A DNA stretch of 64,000 nucleotides from Mameliella sp. CS4. GTDB taxonomy: Bacteria > Pseudomonadota > Alphaproteobacteria > Rhodobacterales > Rhodobacteraceae. Shown piece after piece: positions 47,492-55,903 of this stretch. A program made the translations under genes and the position numbers. The stretch is taken from contig NZ_JAHXRQ010000002.1 of NCBI RefSeq assembly GCF_019392335.1, positions 369,374 through 433,373 of the forward strand, in the 5' to 3' direction. The notes under the pieces are model-generated. The model was not told the origin of the DNA. It was given only the letters and a program-made list of their open reading frames with translations, and searched no databases. The number at the start of each line of letters is the position of its first letter. Position 1 is the first letter of the stretch.

Positions 47492-48955
47492 TCAGGTCAG
47501 TCCGGCGCGCCGCGCCTCGGCTTCCTTGTCGTCCTTTGCAGAAAGCGGTTTGGCCAGCGGCGTGGCCCCTCGCGTCGGCAGAGCCCGGACCGTGTCCGCC
47601 ATCACCACCGTGTTGCGGCCCTTGTGCTTGGCCGCGTAAAGCGCCTCGTCCGCGCGTTCGATCAGCTCCAGCGGGCTGGAGTCGTGGCCGGGGCGGCCGA
47701 CCGCAACGCCGATCGACAGCGTGACGGTCAGTTGCTTGCCGTCGGGCAGGGTCACGGGGTGCCGCGACATGATCCGGCAGAGCCGTTCCGCGGTGCGCTT
47801 GGCGGCGGTGCGGTCGGTGTCGGGCATGGCGACCAGGAACTCTTCGCCTCCCCAGCGCGAGATCAGATCGGCGGCGCGCAGGTTGTCCTTTAGCCGCTGG
47901 GCCAGAGTGACAAGGACCGCGTCCCCGGCACCGTGACCGTGGCTGTCATTGACCTGCTTGAAGAAATCGAGATCCGCCAGCAACAGGGCATAGGGGCGTT
48001 TCTGCCCCGCCGCCCGGTCTGCCAGCCGCGACAGATGCGGCACCGCGTAGCGACGGTTGTAGAGCCCGGTGAGTGGGTCGCAGACGGCCGCGCGCAGCCC
48101 GTCGCGCATGTTGGCGCGCAGCCGGTCGTTGGTGCGCTTGCGTTCGATCTGTTTTTTCAGCCGGATGGCCAGTTCGTCGAGGTCCAGACCCGAGCTGAGC
48201 AGGTCGTTCGCCCCCATGTCGAGCGCGCTGGCGGCCTCGCGTTGCTGGTTGGGCTGGGCAATGTAGATCAACGCAGAATGGCGGGTGTGACGGCTGGCGC
48301 GCAGTTGCGGCAGCAGCGTCAGAGCCTCGCCGGAGCTGCCCGGCGCTTCGGCGACAACAACGACATCCGGTGCACGGGCGTGCTCGCGCAGCGCATCCTC
48401 GGGGTCGACCACCTCGATCCGGTCGGGAATGCGTGCGGCCAGCCCTTCGCTCAGGGCCTTCGTCTCGGGCAGGTTCGGAGGAGAGACCAGGCGGACAAGG
48501 CCCGGCGTCACAAAAGCAGACCCATGTTCGGCGAGGCCAAGGGCGCGCTGTGTGTCGTCGCGCAACTGCAGCTCTGCCTCTGCGTCCCGGGCGCGCAGAA
48601 GAGAACGCAGCCGTGCCAGCATCACGAGGTCGTCGACAGGCCGGGTCAGCACATCGTCGGCGCCCGCCGCAAGCGAGGCCAGTCGTTCGCCGGGATTGTC
48701 CGCGCCATGCAGGATCACCACGGGAATGCGCACGCTGGTCGGCAACTTGTTGATTTCCGCGCAGAGCGCGAGGCCGGTCATGTCGGGCAGGTCGGCGGCG
48801 GTAATCACCAGATCCGGCGAGAGTTTTCGCAGCAAGGCCAGTGCGGTGCCGCCTCTGTCGGCCTGAATCACATCGTAGTAGGCGGCGGATAGTTTGACAC
48901 GCAGGATGATGCGGTTCGTTGGAACCGAATCCACTATCAATATCCTTCCGGTCAT
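47492..48955 (-). CDS. PleD-like diguanylate cyclase with two receiver-type domains
   Basis: 487-residue protein. A first REC domain spans about residues 4-118, a second REC-like domain about 150-270, and a GGDEF domain about 310-465. The GGDEF active site reads RWGGEEF, which is catalytically competent in the family, and an RxxD inhibitory site (RAAD) lies five residues before it. In REC1 the position expected for the phosphoacceptor Asp (four before the Pro of DLPDMTG) is Ala53. Start taken at ATG 48955; alternatives upstream exist. Confidence 0.9.
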   Translation of the reverse strand: MTGRILIVDSVPTNRIILRVKLSAAYYDVIQADRGGTALALLRKLSPDLVITAADLPDMTGLALCAEINKLPTSVRIPVVILHGADNPGERLASLAAGADDVLTRPVDDLVMLARLRSLLRARDAEAELQLRDDTQRALGLAEHGSAFVTPGLVRLVSPPNLPETKALSEGLAARIPDRIEVVDPEDALREHARAPDVVVVAEAPGSSGEALTLLPQLRASRHTRHSALIYIAQPNQQREAASALDMGANDLLSSGLDLDELAIRLKKQIERKRTNDRLRANMRDGLRAAVCDPLTGLYNRRYAVPHLSRLADRAAGQKRPYALLLADLDFFKQVNDSHGHGAGDAVLVTLAQRLKDNLRAADLISRWGGEEFLVAMPDTDRTAAKRTAERLCRIMSRHPVTLPDGKQLTVTLSIGVAVGRPGHDSSPLELIERADEALYAAKHKGRNTVVMADTVRALPTRGATPLAKPLSAKDDKEAEARRAGLT

Positions 48956-49067
48956 CTTTCGATACCCCCGCATATGCAGGTTAGCCGCAGTCAGCCGCGC
49001 TTGCACTTTTCTTTCCGCTCAGCTTTGATGACTATTGGTTAAGAAACCCTTTCGGAGAGAGATCAAA

Positions 49068-49352
49068 ATGGATCTGTCGCGGGAAGCCGCCGAAACCGTC
49101 GGCTTGCAAGCGGTGGCCTGGCTGGCCGGAAATGACGAGTTGCTGCCGGTCTTCCTGGGCGCGACCGGGGCCTCGCAGGAGGACTTTCGAGAGGGATTGC
49201 AAGACCCGGTCTTTCAGGGATCGGTGCTTGATTTCCTCCTGATGGATGATGCCTGGGTCATGGCCTTCTGCGAAGAAGTAGGCCTTCGGCCGCAGGACCC
49301 TATGGCCGCGCGGATGGCCCTGCCGGGCGGGGAAACGGTGCACTGGACATGA
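49068..49352 (+). CDS. DUF3572-type protein
   Basis: 94-residue acidic cytoplasmic protein. MDLSREAAETVGLQAVAWLA and LPVFLGATGASQEDF are the family's conserved stretches, as I recall. Overlaps the HAD gene start as ATGA. Function unknown. A GGAGAGA ribosome site precedes ATG 49068. Confidence 0.82.
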   Translation: MDLSREAAETVGLQAVAWLAGNDELLPVFLGATGASQEDFREGLQDPVFQGSVLDFLLMDDAWVMAFCEEVGLRPQDPMAARMALPGGETVHWT

Positions 49353-50056
49353 CATTTACCGCGATCGAGGCGGTGCTCTTCGACAAGGATGGCACCCTTT
49401 TCGATTTTGCAGAAACCTGGAACGCCTTCGCTGCGCGCCTGATCCTGAGGCTTGCCGACGGGGATGACCTGCGACGGCACGGGTTGGCGCGCGCTTTGAT
49501 GTTCGATCTCGCGACGGGCAGTTTCCTGCCGGGCAGCCCGGTGATTGCGGGAACCAACCGCGAGGTGGCCGAACTGATCGCACCCATCCTGCCCGAACGC
49601 GGGATCGAAGAGCTCGAATCGCTGATCATCGCCGAGGCGGCGGAGGCCCCCTTGAGCGAGGCCGTGGCGCTGGTGCCATATCTCGCTGGGCTGGCGGCAC
49701 GTGGGCTCAGCCTGGGTGTGATGACCAACGACAGCGAATCCGTGGCGCGCGCGCACCTGCGTGCCGCCGGGATCGAGGGGATGTTCGATTTCGTCGCCGG
49801 GGCCGACAGCGGCCATGGCGCCAAGCCTTCGCCCGGTCCATTGCTGGCCTTTGCCACGGCAATGGGTCATGCGCCGGACCAGGTGGTCATGGTCGGCGAC
49901 AGCCTGCATGACCTTGCCGCCGGTCGCGCGGCCGGCATGTGGACGGCGGGTGTGCTGACCGGCATGGCGGATGCGGACACGCTGGCGCCGATGGCCGACG
50001 TGGTCCTGCCCGATATCGGGCATCTTCCGGACTGGCTCTCTGCGCGCGGAACCTGA
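49349..50056 (+). CDS. HAD-superfamily hydrolase (phosphoglycolate phosphatase-like)
   Basis: 235-residue phosphatase of HAD subfamily I. The nucleophile motif is LFDKDGTLFDF with Asp near residue 11, motif II is GVMTNDSE, and motif III/IV appears as AKPSPGPLL and MVGDSLHDLAAG. Substrate could be phosphoglycolate or another sugar phosphate. Co-translated with DUF3572 through the ATGA overlap. Confidence 0.9.
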   Translation: MTFTAIEAVLFDKDGTLFDFAETWNAFAARLILRLADGDDLRRHGLARALMFDLATGSFLPGSPVIAGTNREVAELIAPILPERGIEELESLIIAEAAEAPLSEAVALVPYLAGLAARGLSLGVMTNDSESVARAHLRAAGIEGMFDFVAGADSGHGAKPSPGPLLAFATAMGHAPDQVVMVGDSLHDLAAGRAAGMWTAGVLTGMADADTLAPMADVVLPDIGHLPDWLSARGT

Positions 50057-50139
50057 AAGCGACCAATTTCGTCGGTTTTGCGAAGGAAGGCGCGTCGCTG
50101 GCGCTGTGTGATGGGTGGCACCAGACACGGAGAGTCACC

Positions 50140-51714
50140 ATGCCGGATGCCGCTGACGCTACCCTGACCGCCCGAAAACGCCACCGGACCGGGGGGCGCG
50201 CGGGCAACCGGCGCCGCGGTGGTGCGGCGGTTGAACAGATGCCCTGGCGTCTGCCCGTCAACATCGATCGCCCGACGGAACCGCTGGCAGAGGAAGGTGT
50301 GGAACGCCTGCACCATGCGACCATGCGTATCCTCGAGGAAATCGGGATCGAGTTCCTTCACCCCGAAGCGGTCGAGATCCTGCGCGCCGCGGGCTGCACC
50401 GTCCAGGGCGAGAACGTACGCATCGGGCGTGACATGGTCATGGAGCTGGTCGCCAAGGCCCCGGCGAAGTTTACACTCATGCCGCGCAACCCGGACCGCC
50501 GCCTGACGATCGGTGACGGGCATATCCTGTTCGGCAACGTTTCGTCACCGCCAAACTACTATGACCTGGAGATCGGCAAGAAGGTTTCCGGCACGCGTCA
50601 GCAATGCGCCAACCTGCTCAAGCTGACGCAGTATTTCAACTGCATCCACTTCGCGGGCGGTTACCCGGTTGAGCCGGTGGATGTCCATGCCAGCGTGCGG
50701 CACCTTGACGTCGTCTTTGACAAGCTGACGCTGACCGACAAGGTCATGCACGCCTATTCGCTGGGCAAGGAGCGGGTCGAGGACGTGATGGAGATGGTCC
50801 GCATCAGCCAGGGCATCAGCCACGAGGAGTTCGAGGCGGTTCCGAGGATGTACACCAACATCAACTCCACCTCGCCGCTGAAGCACGATTATCCGATGAT
50901 GGACGGCTGGATGCGCATGGCACGGCGCGGGCAGGGGCTGGTGGTAACCCCCTTTACGCTCGCCGGTGCGATGGCGCCGGTGACGATGGCGGGTGCTGTG
51001 GCGCAATCGCTGGCCGAGGGGCTGGCGGCGGTGGTTCTGGCGCAGATCATCAACCCTGGTGTTCCCTGCGTGATCGGGACCTTCACCTCGAACGTCGACA
51101 TGAAGACCGGGGCGCCGGCCTTCGGCACCCCGGAGTACATGCGAGCCACCCAGATGACCGGCCAGATGGCGCGTTTCTACGGGTTGCCGATGCGGTCGTC
51201 CGGGGTCTGCGCGGCCAACGTGCCGGACGGGCAGGCGATGTGGGAGACCGAGCATTCGCTCTGGGCGGCGGTGCAGTCGGGCACGAACATGGTCTATCAC
51301 GCGGCTGGCTGGCTGGAGGGCGGGCTGGTTGCCAGCCCCGAGAAATTCATCATGGACTGCGAGGTGCTGCAGCAGATCCAGCGCTACCTCGAACCCGAGA
51401 TCTGCGATGTCTCGGATGATGCGCTAGCGGTGGAAACGATCCGCGAAGTGGGCCCCAATGGCCATTTCTTCGGGGTCGATCACACGCAGGAACGCTACGA
51501 GACCGCCTTTTACCAACCCTTCCTGTCGGATTGGAAGAACTTCGAGGCCTGGGAGGCGGCTGGCGCCGTCTGGACGGCCGAGCGCGCGCATACGCTGTTC
51601 AAACGCATCATGGACGAGTTCGAGGCCCCACCGCTGGACGTGGCGATCCGCGAGGAACTGGAGGACTTCGTCGCGCGCCGCAAGGCAGAGGGCGGGGCGC
51701 CGACGGACTTCTGA
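50140..51714 (+). CDS. Trimethylamine methyltransferase (MttB) family protein, non-pyrrolysine
   Basis: 524-residue MttB-superfamily protein (corrinoid-dependent methyltransferase fold, eight-stranded barrel). Characteristic blocks are EEGVERLHHATMRILEEIGI, FAGGYPVEPVDVHASVRHLD and AYSLGKERVEDVMEMVRISQ. There is no in-frame amber codon, so it is not a pyrrolysine enzyme; such MttB homologues demethylate glycine betaine, proline betaine or similar quaternary amines. No corrinoid protein gene is adjacent, which is unusual for a working methyltransferase set. Start at ATG 50140; upstream frame extension overlaps the HAD gene. Confidence 0.9.
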   Translation: MPDAADATLTARKRHRTGGRAGNRRRGGAAVEQMPWRLPVNIDRPTEPLAEEGVERLHHATMRILEEIGIEFLHPEAVEILRAAGCTVQGENVRIGRDMVMELVAKAPAKFTLMPRNPDRRLTIGDGHILFGNVSSPPNYYDLEIGKKVSGTRQQCANLLKLTQYFNCIHFAGGYPVEPVDVHASVRHLDVVFDKLTLTDKVMHAYSLGKERVEDVMEMVRISQGISHEEFEAVPRMYTNINSTSPLKHDYPMMDGWMRMARRGQGLVVTPFTLAGAMAPVTMAGAVAQSLAEGLAAVVLAQIINPGVPCVIGTFTSNVDMKTGAPAFGTPEYMRATQMTGQMARFYGLPMRSSGVCAANVPDGQAMWETEHSLWAAVQSGTNMVYHAAGWLEGGLVASPEKFIMDCEVLQQIQRYLEPEICDVSDDALAVETIREVGPNGHFFGVDHTQERYETAFYQPFLSDWKNFEAWEAAGAVWTAERAHTLFKRIMDEFEAPPLDVAIREELEDFVARRKAEGGAPTDF

Positions 51715-51827
51715 GACCGGGTTTGGGGCCGCAGGGGTCTCTTGCGGAAATCCGGGCAATTGTACCTGTTTCCGGATTCTTAATCGCTGACCGCCATGCT
51801 CTGACCAAGGCGTTGAGGTATGGCAAG

Positions 51828-52430
51828 ATGCATGGGTTGATCCTGCGGACCTTCCAGGTCTTTGTGGAGGATACATATGGCCCCGGGATATGGGCCAAAA
51901 TTGCCTCGAAGGCGGGCCTTGAGGTGCCCGACTTCGAGGCGATGCTGAACTATGCGCCCGAAATCTACAGCGCATTGATCGGTGCGGCGGAAACCGTTCT
52001 GGACAAGCCCGCCGAGGCGATCTGGGAGGACGTGGGCACCTACCTTGTCTCGCATCCCAACAGTGAGGGCCTGCGCCGCCTGTTGCGCTTTGGTGGCGTC
52101 GATTTCATCGAGTTCCTGCATTCCCTGGACGATCTTCCTGACCGGGCTCGCCTGGTGGTCGCCGACCTTGTCCTGCCCGAGCTGGAATTGACGGACAACG
52201 GCAGCACCCAGTTCAAGCTGCGGGTGGGCGATGGCCTGCCCGGGTTCGGCTACGTCATGATGGGGGTCCTGCGGGCGATGGCCGATGACTACGGCGCGCT
52301 GGTTCTGCTGGATACCGAAAGCGGGCATCGAGGCGAACAATACCTGATGGTGACGGTCATCGAAACGGCCTATGCCGAGGGTCGGGAATTCGAACTGGCG
52401 GCCAGCGGCAGCGGGGGCGGCGAAGGATGA
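51828..52430 (+). CDS. Heme NO-binding (H-NOX)-like protein lacking the proximal His
   Basis: 200-residue protein with the H-NOX/HNOB family layout: MHGLILRTFQVFVEDTYGPG at the start, a helical N-terminal half, and FIEFLHSLDDLPDRARL at about 94-109. Family members carry the heme-ligating His in the NLDxLH-like position; here the aligned residue is Pro104. The YxSxR heme-propionate motif is not visible either (STQFKLRVG). It therefore may bind no heme or use another residue such as His98. The ATGA overlap with the GGDEF gene implies a signalling pair. Confidence 0.8.
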   Translation: MHGLILRTFQVFVEDTYGPGIWAKIASKAGLEVPDFEAMLNYAPEIYSALIGAAETVLDKPAEAIWEDVGTYLVSHPNSEGLRRLLRFGGVDFIEFLHSLDDLPDRARLVVADLVLPELELTDNGSTQFKLRVGDGLPGFGYVMMGVLRAMADDYGALVLLDTESGHRGEQYLMVTVIETAYAEGREFELAASGSGGGEG

Positions 52431-53425
52431 GCATGCTTCCCGAGGAAATCCTGCACCTGATCTGCCCGATGCACCTGCTTTTGGAGCCTTCGGGCCATAT
52501 TCGCCAGGCCGGTCCGACCCTGCACAAGATCAGCCCAGATCCGCTGGAAGGCGCACCTTTCCTCGAGGTGTTCGAGGTTTTTCGGCCCCGCGCCGTGACC
52601 TGCATGAAACAGCTGCTGCAAACCGAGGGCCGCAAGATCCGTTTGCGGCTGCGCGGTGGTGTTCGCACGCAGCTTTATGGCGTGCTGGTGGCCGACGGGC
52701 AGGGCGGCGCGGTGGTCAACCTGTCGTTCGGCATCCACGTGATGAGCGCGGTGCGCGACTATGCCCTGACCAGTTCGGATTTTGCGCCCACGGATCTCGC
52801 GGTCGAGATGCTCTACCTTGTCGAGGCGAAATCCGCCGCCATGGATGCCTCCCGAAACCTGAACACCCGGCTTCAGGGCGCGATGGTCGCCGCCGAAGAG
52901 CGCGCCTTTACGGATACCCTGACCGGGTTGCGCAACCGACGTGCGCTGGACACGGTGCTGGAGCGATTCAAACGCGGACGAGAGCCCTTTTCCCTGATGC
53001 ATATCGACCTGGATTTCTTCAAACAGGTCAACGACACCCTGGGGCATGCAGCCGGGGATCTCGTGTTGCGGCATGTGGCGCGCATCATGACAGAGGTGAT
53101 CCGCAAGGAGGATACCGCCTTCCGTGTCGGCGGGGACGAGTTCCTGATTGTTTTCGCCGGTTTGATGCAAGCCGAACGCCTTGGCGAAATTGCCGCTGAT
53201 CTTGTCCACCGCATCGAGGAACCTGTGACTTACGACAGGCAGGTGTGCCGCGTTTCCGCCAGTATCGGCATCGCTATCGGCACCGGCGGTATCGACAATC
53301 CCGATGAGTTGCTGGAGCAGGCAGACATGGCGCTTTATGCTTCCAAACGCGCGGGGCGCGCGCAGTTCCACTTCTTCGGAGAGGCCCCAGCAGAGGGTGG
53401 TCCGGCGCAGATGGCGGGCAAGTGA
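52427..53425 (+). CDS. Diguanylate cyclase with N-terminal HNOBA-like sensory domain
   Basis: 332-residue GGDEF protein. Residues about 1-150 resemble the heme-NO-binding-associated (HNOBA) PAS-like domain (CPMHLLLEPSGHIRQAGPTL; FLEVFEVFRPRAV). The coiled linker near 130-165 leads to the GGDEF domain. The active site is RVGGDEFLIVFAG and the inhibitory site RKED sits five residues before GGDEF. It therefore should make cyclic di-GMP with product inhibition. The start overlaps the H-NOX-like stop by 4 bases. The H-NOX-like protein is the likely regulatory partner. Confidence 0.88.
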   Translation: MSMLPEEILHLICPMHLLLEPSGHIRQAGPTLHKISPDPLEGAPFLEVFEVFRPRAVTCMKQLLQTEGRKIRLRLRGGVRTQLYGVLVADGQGGAVVNLSFGIHVMSAVRDYALTSSDFAPTDLAVEMLYLVEAKSAAMDASRNLNTRLQGAMVAAEERAFTDTLTGLRNRRALDTVLERFKRGREPFSLMHIDLDFFKQVNDTLGHAAGDLVLRHVARIMTEVIRKEDTAFRVGGDEFLIVFAGLMQAERLGEIAADLVHRIEEPVTYDRQVCRVSASIGIAIGTGGIDNPDELLEQADMALYASKRAGRAQFHFFGEAPAEGGPAQMAGK

Positions 53426-53444
53426 AATTCCTGAAACTTTGGTC

Positions 53445-53473
53445 TTGATCCCGCTGAAACCTCATCGTAAGTA
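53445..53473 (+). promoter_or_regulatory. Predicted promoter for tRNA-Gln
   Basis: TTGATC (53445-53450), a 17-base spacer and TAAGTA (53468-53473). The predicted start of transcription lies a few bases before the tRNA at 53486. Confidence 0.55.
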
Positions 53474-53485
53474 GCGCGCCACGGT

Positions 53486-53560
53486 TGGGGTGTAGCCAAG
53501 TGGTAAGGCAACGGTTTTTGGTACCGCGTACCGTAGGTTCGAATCCTACCACCCCAGCCA
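53486..53560 (+). tRNA. tRNA-Gln (TTG anticodon)
   Basis: A complete cloverleaf: acceptor TGGGGTG pairs with CACCCCA, the D-arm is GCCAAGTGGTAAGGC, the anticodon arm is ACGGT-TTTTGGT-ACCGC with TTG in the loop, and the T-arm is GTAGG-TTCGAAT-CCTAC. The CCA end is encoded (53558-53560). Its 3' end is a common integration site for islands, and a decayed integrase lies downstream. Confidence 0.97.
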
Positions 53561-53565
53561 AGATT

Positions 53566-53600
53566 AAAGCCCTGCCAAACTGGCGGGGCTTTTTCTTTTT
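53566..53600 (+). terminator. Rho-independent terminator after tRNA-Gln
   Basis: AAAGCCCTGCCA (53566-53577) and TGGCGGGGCTTT (53581-53592) form a 12-pair stem, one G-U wobble, with an AAC loop and a T-rich tail. Confidence 0.88.
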
Positions 53601-53904
53601 CAACGGTTTCATCGGATTACGGGACCGTTTGCGATGCCCGTATTGGCTGCACGCCGACAATCCCGCACCATTTCCGGCAACAAAAACCGCAACATTGCGT
53701 GGGGATATGGCTGCCCGAATTATATCGTTTCCCGATCAGATGGCCAAAGCTTCCGTGGAGTTTTCCGGCGGGCCGAATCCGCGCCCGTCGATCTGGCCGC
53801 GGCTTGGGGATTGGGTTTCGATGACCCCGGCCATTGGCATCACCGCTGCTGCATGGGGTCGGTGATCTACAGTCTCGCCCGGTCAGTGCTGGCTGGCCGG
53901 TGAG
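53601..53904. other. Gap between tRNA-Gln and the integrase remnant
   Basis: About 300 bases. An open frame at 53707-53865 could encode a 52-residue peptide starting MAARIISFPDQMAK. It has no clear ribosome site and no recognised family, so I leave it as a possible small gene only. No attachment-site duplication of the tRNA 3' end is visible in the nearby sequence. Confidence 0.4.
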
Positions 53905-54462
53905 GTGAATTCTGTGGGCATCGTGAACGACCGGGGCCGGTATTGCAGGGTCAAACGTGTCCCCAAACGCTTTGCCGGGCTGGTGTGCGGCGCCAATGGC
54001 AAGCCGGTCAGTCAGGTGCGGCAGGCGCTGCACACGGACAGCCTTCAAAAGGCCAGGGTCAAGGCGGCGCGGCTCGCCGAATGGGAGGCAATGCCCGCAG
54101 GGGACTCGGGCAGCGCCCGCAGGCATTGCAAGACCGAGCGGAAGCTCGCACAGGCCCGGGGCATTTCCTTCCACCCCGTCGAAGACCTGACGGCGGGCGA
54201 TATCACCATTCTGGTCAACCGTATGCTCACCCTTGCCGAACATGGCCGTCTGACCGCCTCGCCTGCCGTCACCGGCGCGGTGCTGGGCACCGTGCCAAAG
54301 GTCATGCCGACGCTACCCGAGGTTCTGAATGAGTAATCCGAACTGACCAAGACCCGCCACCTCAAGAAATCCGATGCGCAGCGGCACAAGTGGACGCTGC
54401 CACCAGAGCGGGCGGTGCGCAATTTTCTTGACGTGACTTCGCTCGGGACAGGCAGAGCAATC
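53905..54462 (+). pseudogene. Broken phage-type integrase, N-terminal part
   Basis: The GTG-started frame (53905-54336, 143 codons) gives MNSVGIVNDRGRYCRVKRVP followed by KRFAGLV...QALHTDSLQKARVKAARLAEWEA, a pattern I associate with tyrosine-type site-specific integrases of roseobacters. It ends with TAA at 54334-54336 where the family continues. The same frame resumes as ELTKTRHLKKSDAQRHKWTL then PPERAVRNFLDVTS until the IS66 end at 54463. The rest, including the catalytic Arg/His/Tyr domain, is absent. It therefore is non-functional. Its position beside tRNA-Gln suggests the original island integrated there. Confidence 0.8.
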
Positions 54463-54547
54463 GTAACCGCTGTTCCGCTTCCACCTTTCTGTCGCCTTGT
54501 TGATCTGAGATCGGCTTGTTGGAGGATGAACGAGAGGGAGTTTCTCC

Positions 54548-54931
54548 GTGGAGACTACGTTGGAGGTTCTCACTGGCCGGCGCGGTGTCCGCCGCAGTCG
54601 CAAGTGACCGAATGAGGTGAAGGCGCGGATCGTGGCGGAGACGCTGGCGCCTGGTGCCACGGTCAACGAAGTTGCTGCCCGGCATGGCCTGAAGGCGAAC
54701 CATTTGTCGTCGTGGCGGACGATGGCGCGACAAGGCAAGCTCGTGCTGCCCGCCCCGGAGGAGGAGATGCAATTTGCCGGGCTGGTGGTTTCCGATCCCG
54801 AGCCGTCCGGGCCTGCCGCGGCAACTGCCGGGCCCGAGATCATCATGGGGCCGGTGACGATCGGCCTCGAGACCGGCGCCCCGGCGGAACGGATCGCGGC
54901 GGTCGCGCGTGCGCTGACAGGACCGGCATGA
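54548..54931 (+). pseudogene. tnpA: IS66 TnpA with a premature stop (TGG to TGA)
   Basis: From a GTG at 54548 the frame reads VETTLEVLTGRRGVRRSRK and then TGA at 54605-54607, followed by PNEVKARIVAETLAPGATVN and EVAARHGLKANHLSSWRTMA. The expected residue at the stop is Trp (RKWPNEVK). The HTH region typical of TnpA follows intact. A short downstream start could make a truncated TnpA, but the full-length protein is not encoded. ATGA overlaps tnpB start. Confidence 0.85.
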
Positions 54932-55281
54932 TCTTCCCGTCGAACCGGGTGCGGATCCTGGTGGCGACGAAACCGGTCGATTTCCGCAAGGGGCATGACG
55001 GGCTGGCGGCGCTGGTGAAGACCGAGCTGCGCAAGGCCCCCTTTACCGGGACCGTCTTCGTGTTCCGCGCAAAGCGGGCGGATCGGCTGAAGCTGCTCTA
55101 TTGGGGCGGTCCCGGGCGGATCATGGCCTGCAAACGCCTGGAGGAGCACAGCGTCACCTGGCCTGCCATCCGGGACGGGCTGATGACGCTCAGCCATGCC
55201 CAGTTCGAGGCGCTGTTTGCCGGCCTCGACTGGCGCCGTGTCCGGGCAATCTCGGCACGGACCCCGGAGGCCGTCGAATAG
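54928..55281 (+). CDS. tnpB: IS66 TnpB (Orf34-type)
   Basis: 117-residue IS66 accessory protein. MIFPSNRVRILVATKPVDFR, KGHDGLAALV and CKRLEEHSVTWPAIRDGLMT are family blocks. The reading frame is intact, although other IS66 genes are broken. Start overlaps tnpA stop as ATGA. Probably non-functional in context because TnpC is damaged. Confidence 0.88.
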   Translation: MIFPSNRVRILVATKPVDFRKGHDGLAALVKTELRKAPFTGTVFVFRAKRADRLKLLYWGGPGRIMACKRLEEHSVTWPAIRDGLMTLSHAQFEALFAGLDWRRVRAISARTPEAVE

Positions 55282-55359
55282 CTGCGGCAGATGACTCGGA
55301 AGGTGCTTTGCGGAAGCATGGGCGGCTGGTTCTGGTAGACGGTAGCCACGTTGTCCGCC
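55282..55359. other. Junction between tnpB and the tnpC remnant
   Basis: 78 bases that replace the normal N-terminal coding part of tnpC. No IS66 similarity is evident, and no gene is recognised. The sequence may be debris from a deletion. Confidence 0.4.
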
Positions 55360-55670
55360 GCCGACCTTCCCGATGACATTGCCGTCCCAAATATGCCTGC
55401 CGCTCCTGCATCGATGGTGTGGTGCAGGCTCCGGCGCCGGCACGCCTGATCCCCGGCGGGTTGCCGACCGAGGCAACCATCGCGCATGTGCTGGTCAGCG
55501 AGTATGCCGATCACTTGCCCCTGTATAGGCAGGCGCAGATCTACAGCCGCCAAGGCATCGACCTCGACCGCTCACCCCTGGCCGACTGGGTCGGGCGGGT
55601 GGCCTTCGAACTGTGCCCTGTCTTCGATGTGCTGATCGCTGACCTGAAGCGGTCGACCAAGCTGTTCATG

Positions 55671-55711
55671 CCCTCTCGGCAGATTGCTTCGCAATCGCCT
55701 GCCGGGGAACA
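55671..55711. repeat. Short palindromic insertion element copy 1 in tnpC
   Basis: 41-bp insert after KLFM codons and before DETRAPVLDP codons. Core hairpin is GATTGC-TTC-GCAATC (55682-55696), flanked by CCCTC on the left and CGCCTGCCGGGGAACA on the right. The sequence is nearly the same as copy 2. Confidence 0.75.
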
Positions 55712-55903
55712 GACGAGACCCGGGCCCCGGTGCTGGATCCTGGGCGGCGCAAGACCAAGACCGGTTACTTCTGGGCGCTGGCTCGCGACGACCGGCCATG
55801 GGGCGGAGATGACCCGCCGGGCGTGGCCTTCACCTATGCGCCGGGTCGTGGCGGCGGCCATGCCGAACGGATACTGGACCGCTTCGGCGGCATCCTGCGG
55901 GTC

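Noticed and set aside
50140..51714. Possible pyrrolysine-containing MttB
   Set aside because: The reading frame has no internal amber codon and no pyl genes are in the window.
53707..53865. Possible 52-residue gene between tRNA-Gln and the integrase remnant
   Set aside because: There is no ribosome site, no family match, and the region is island debris; left as a possibility only.
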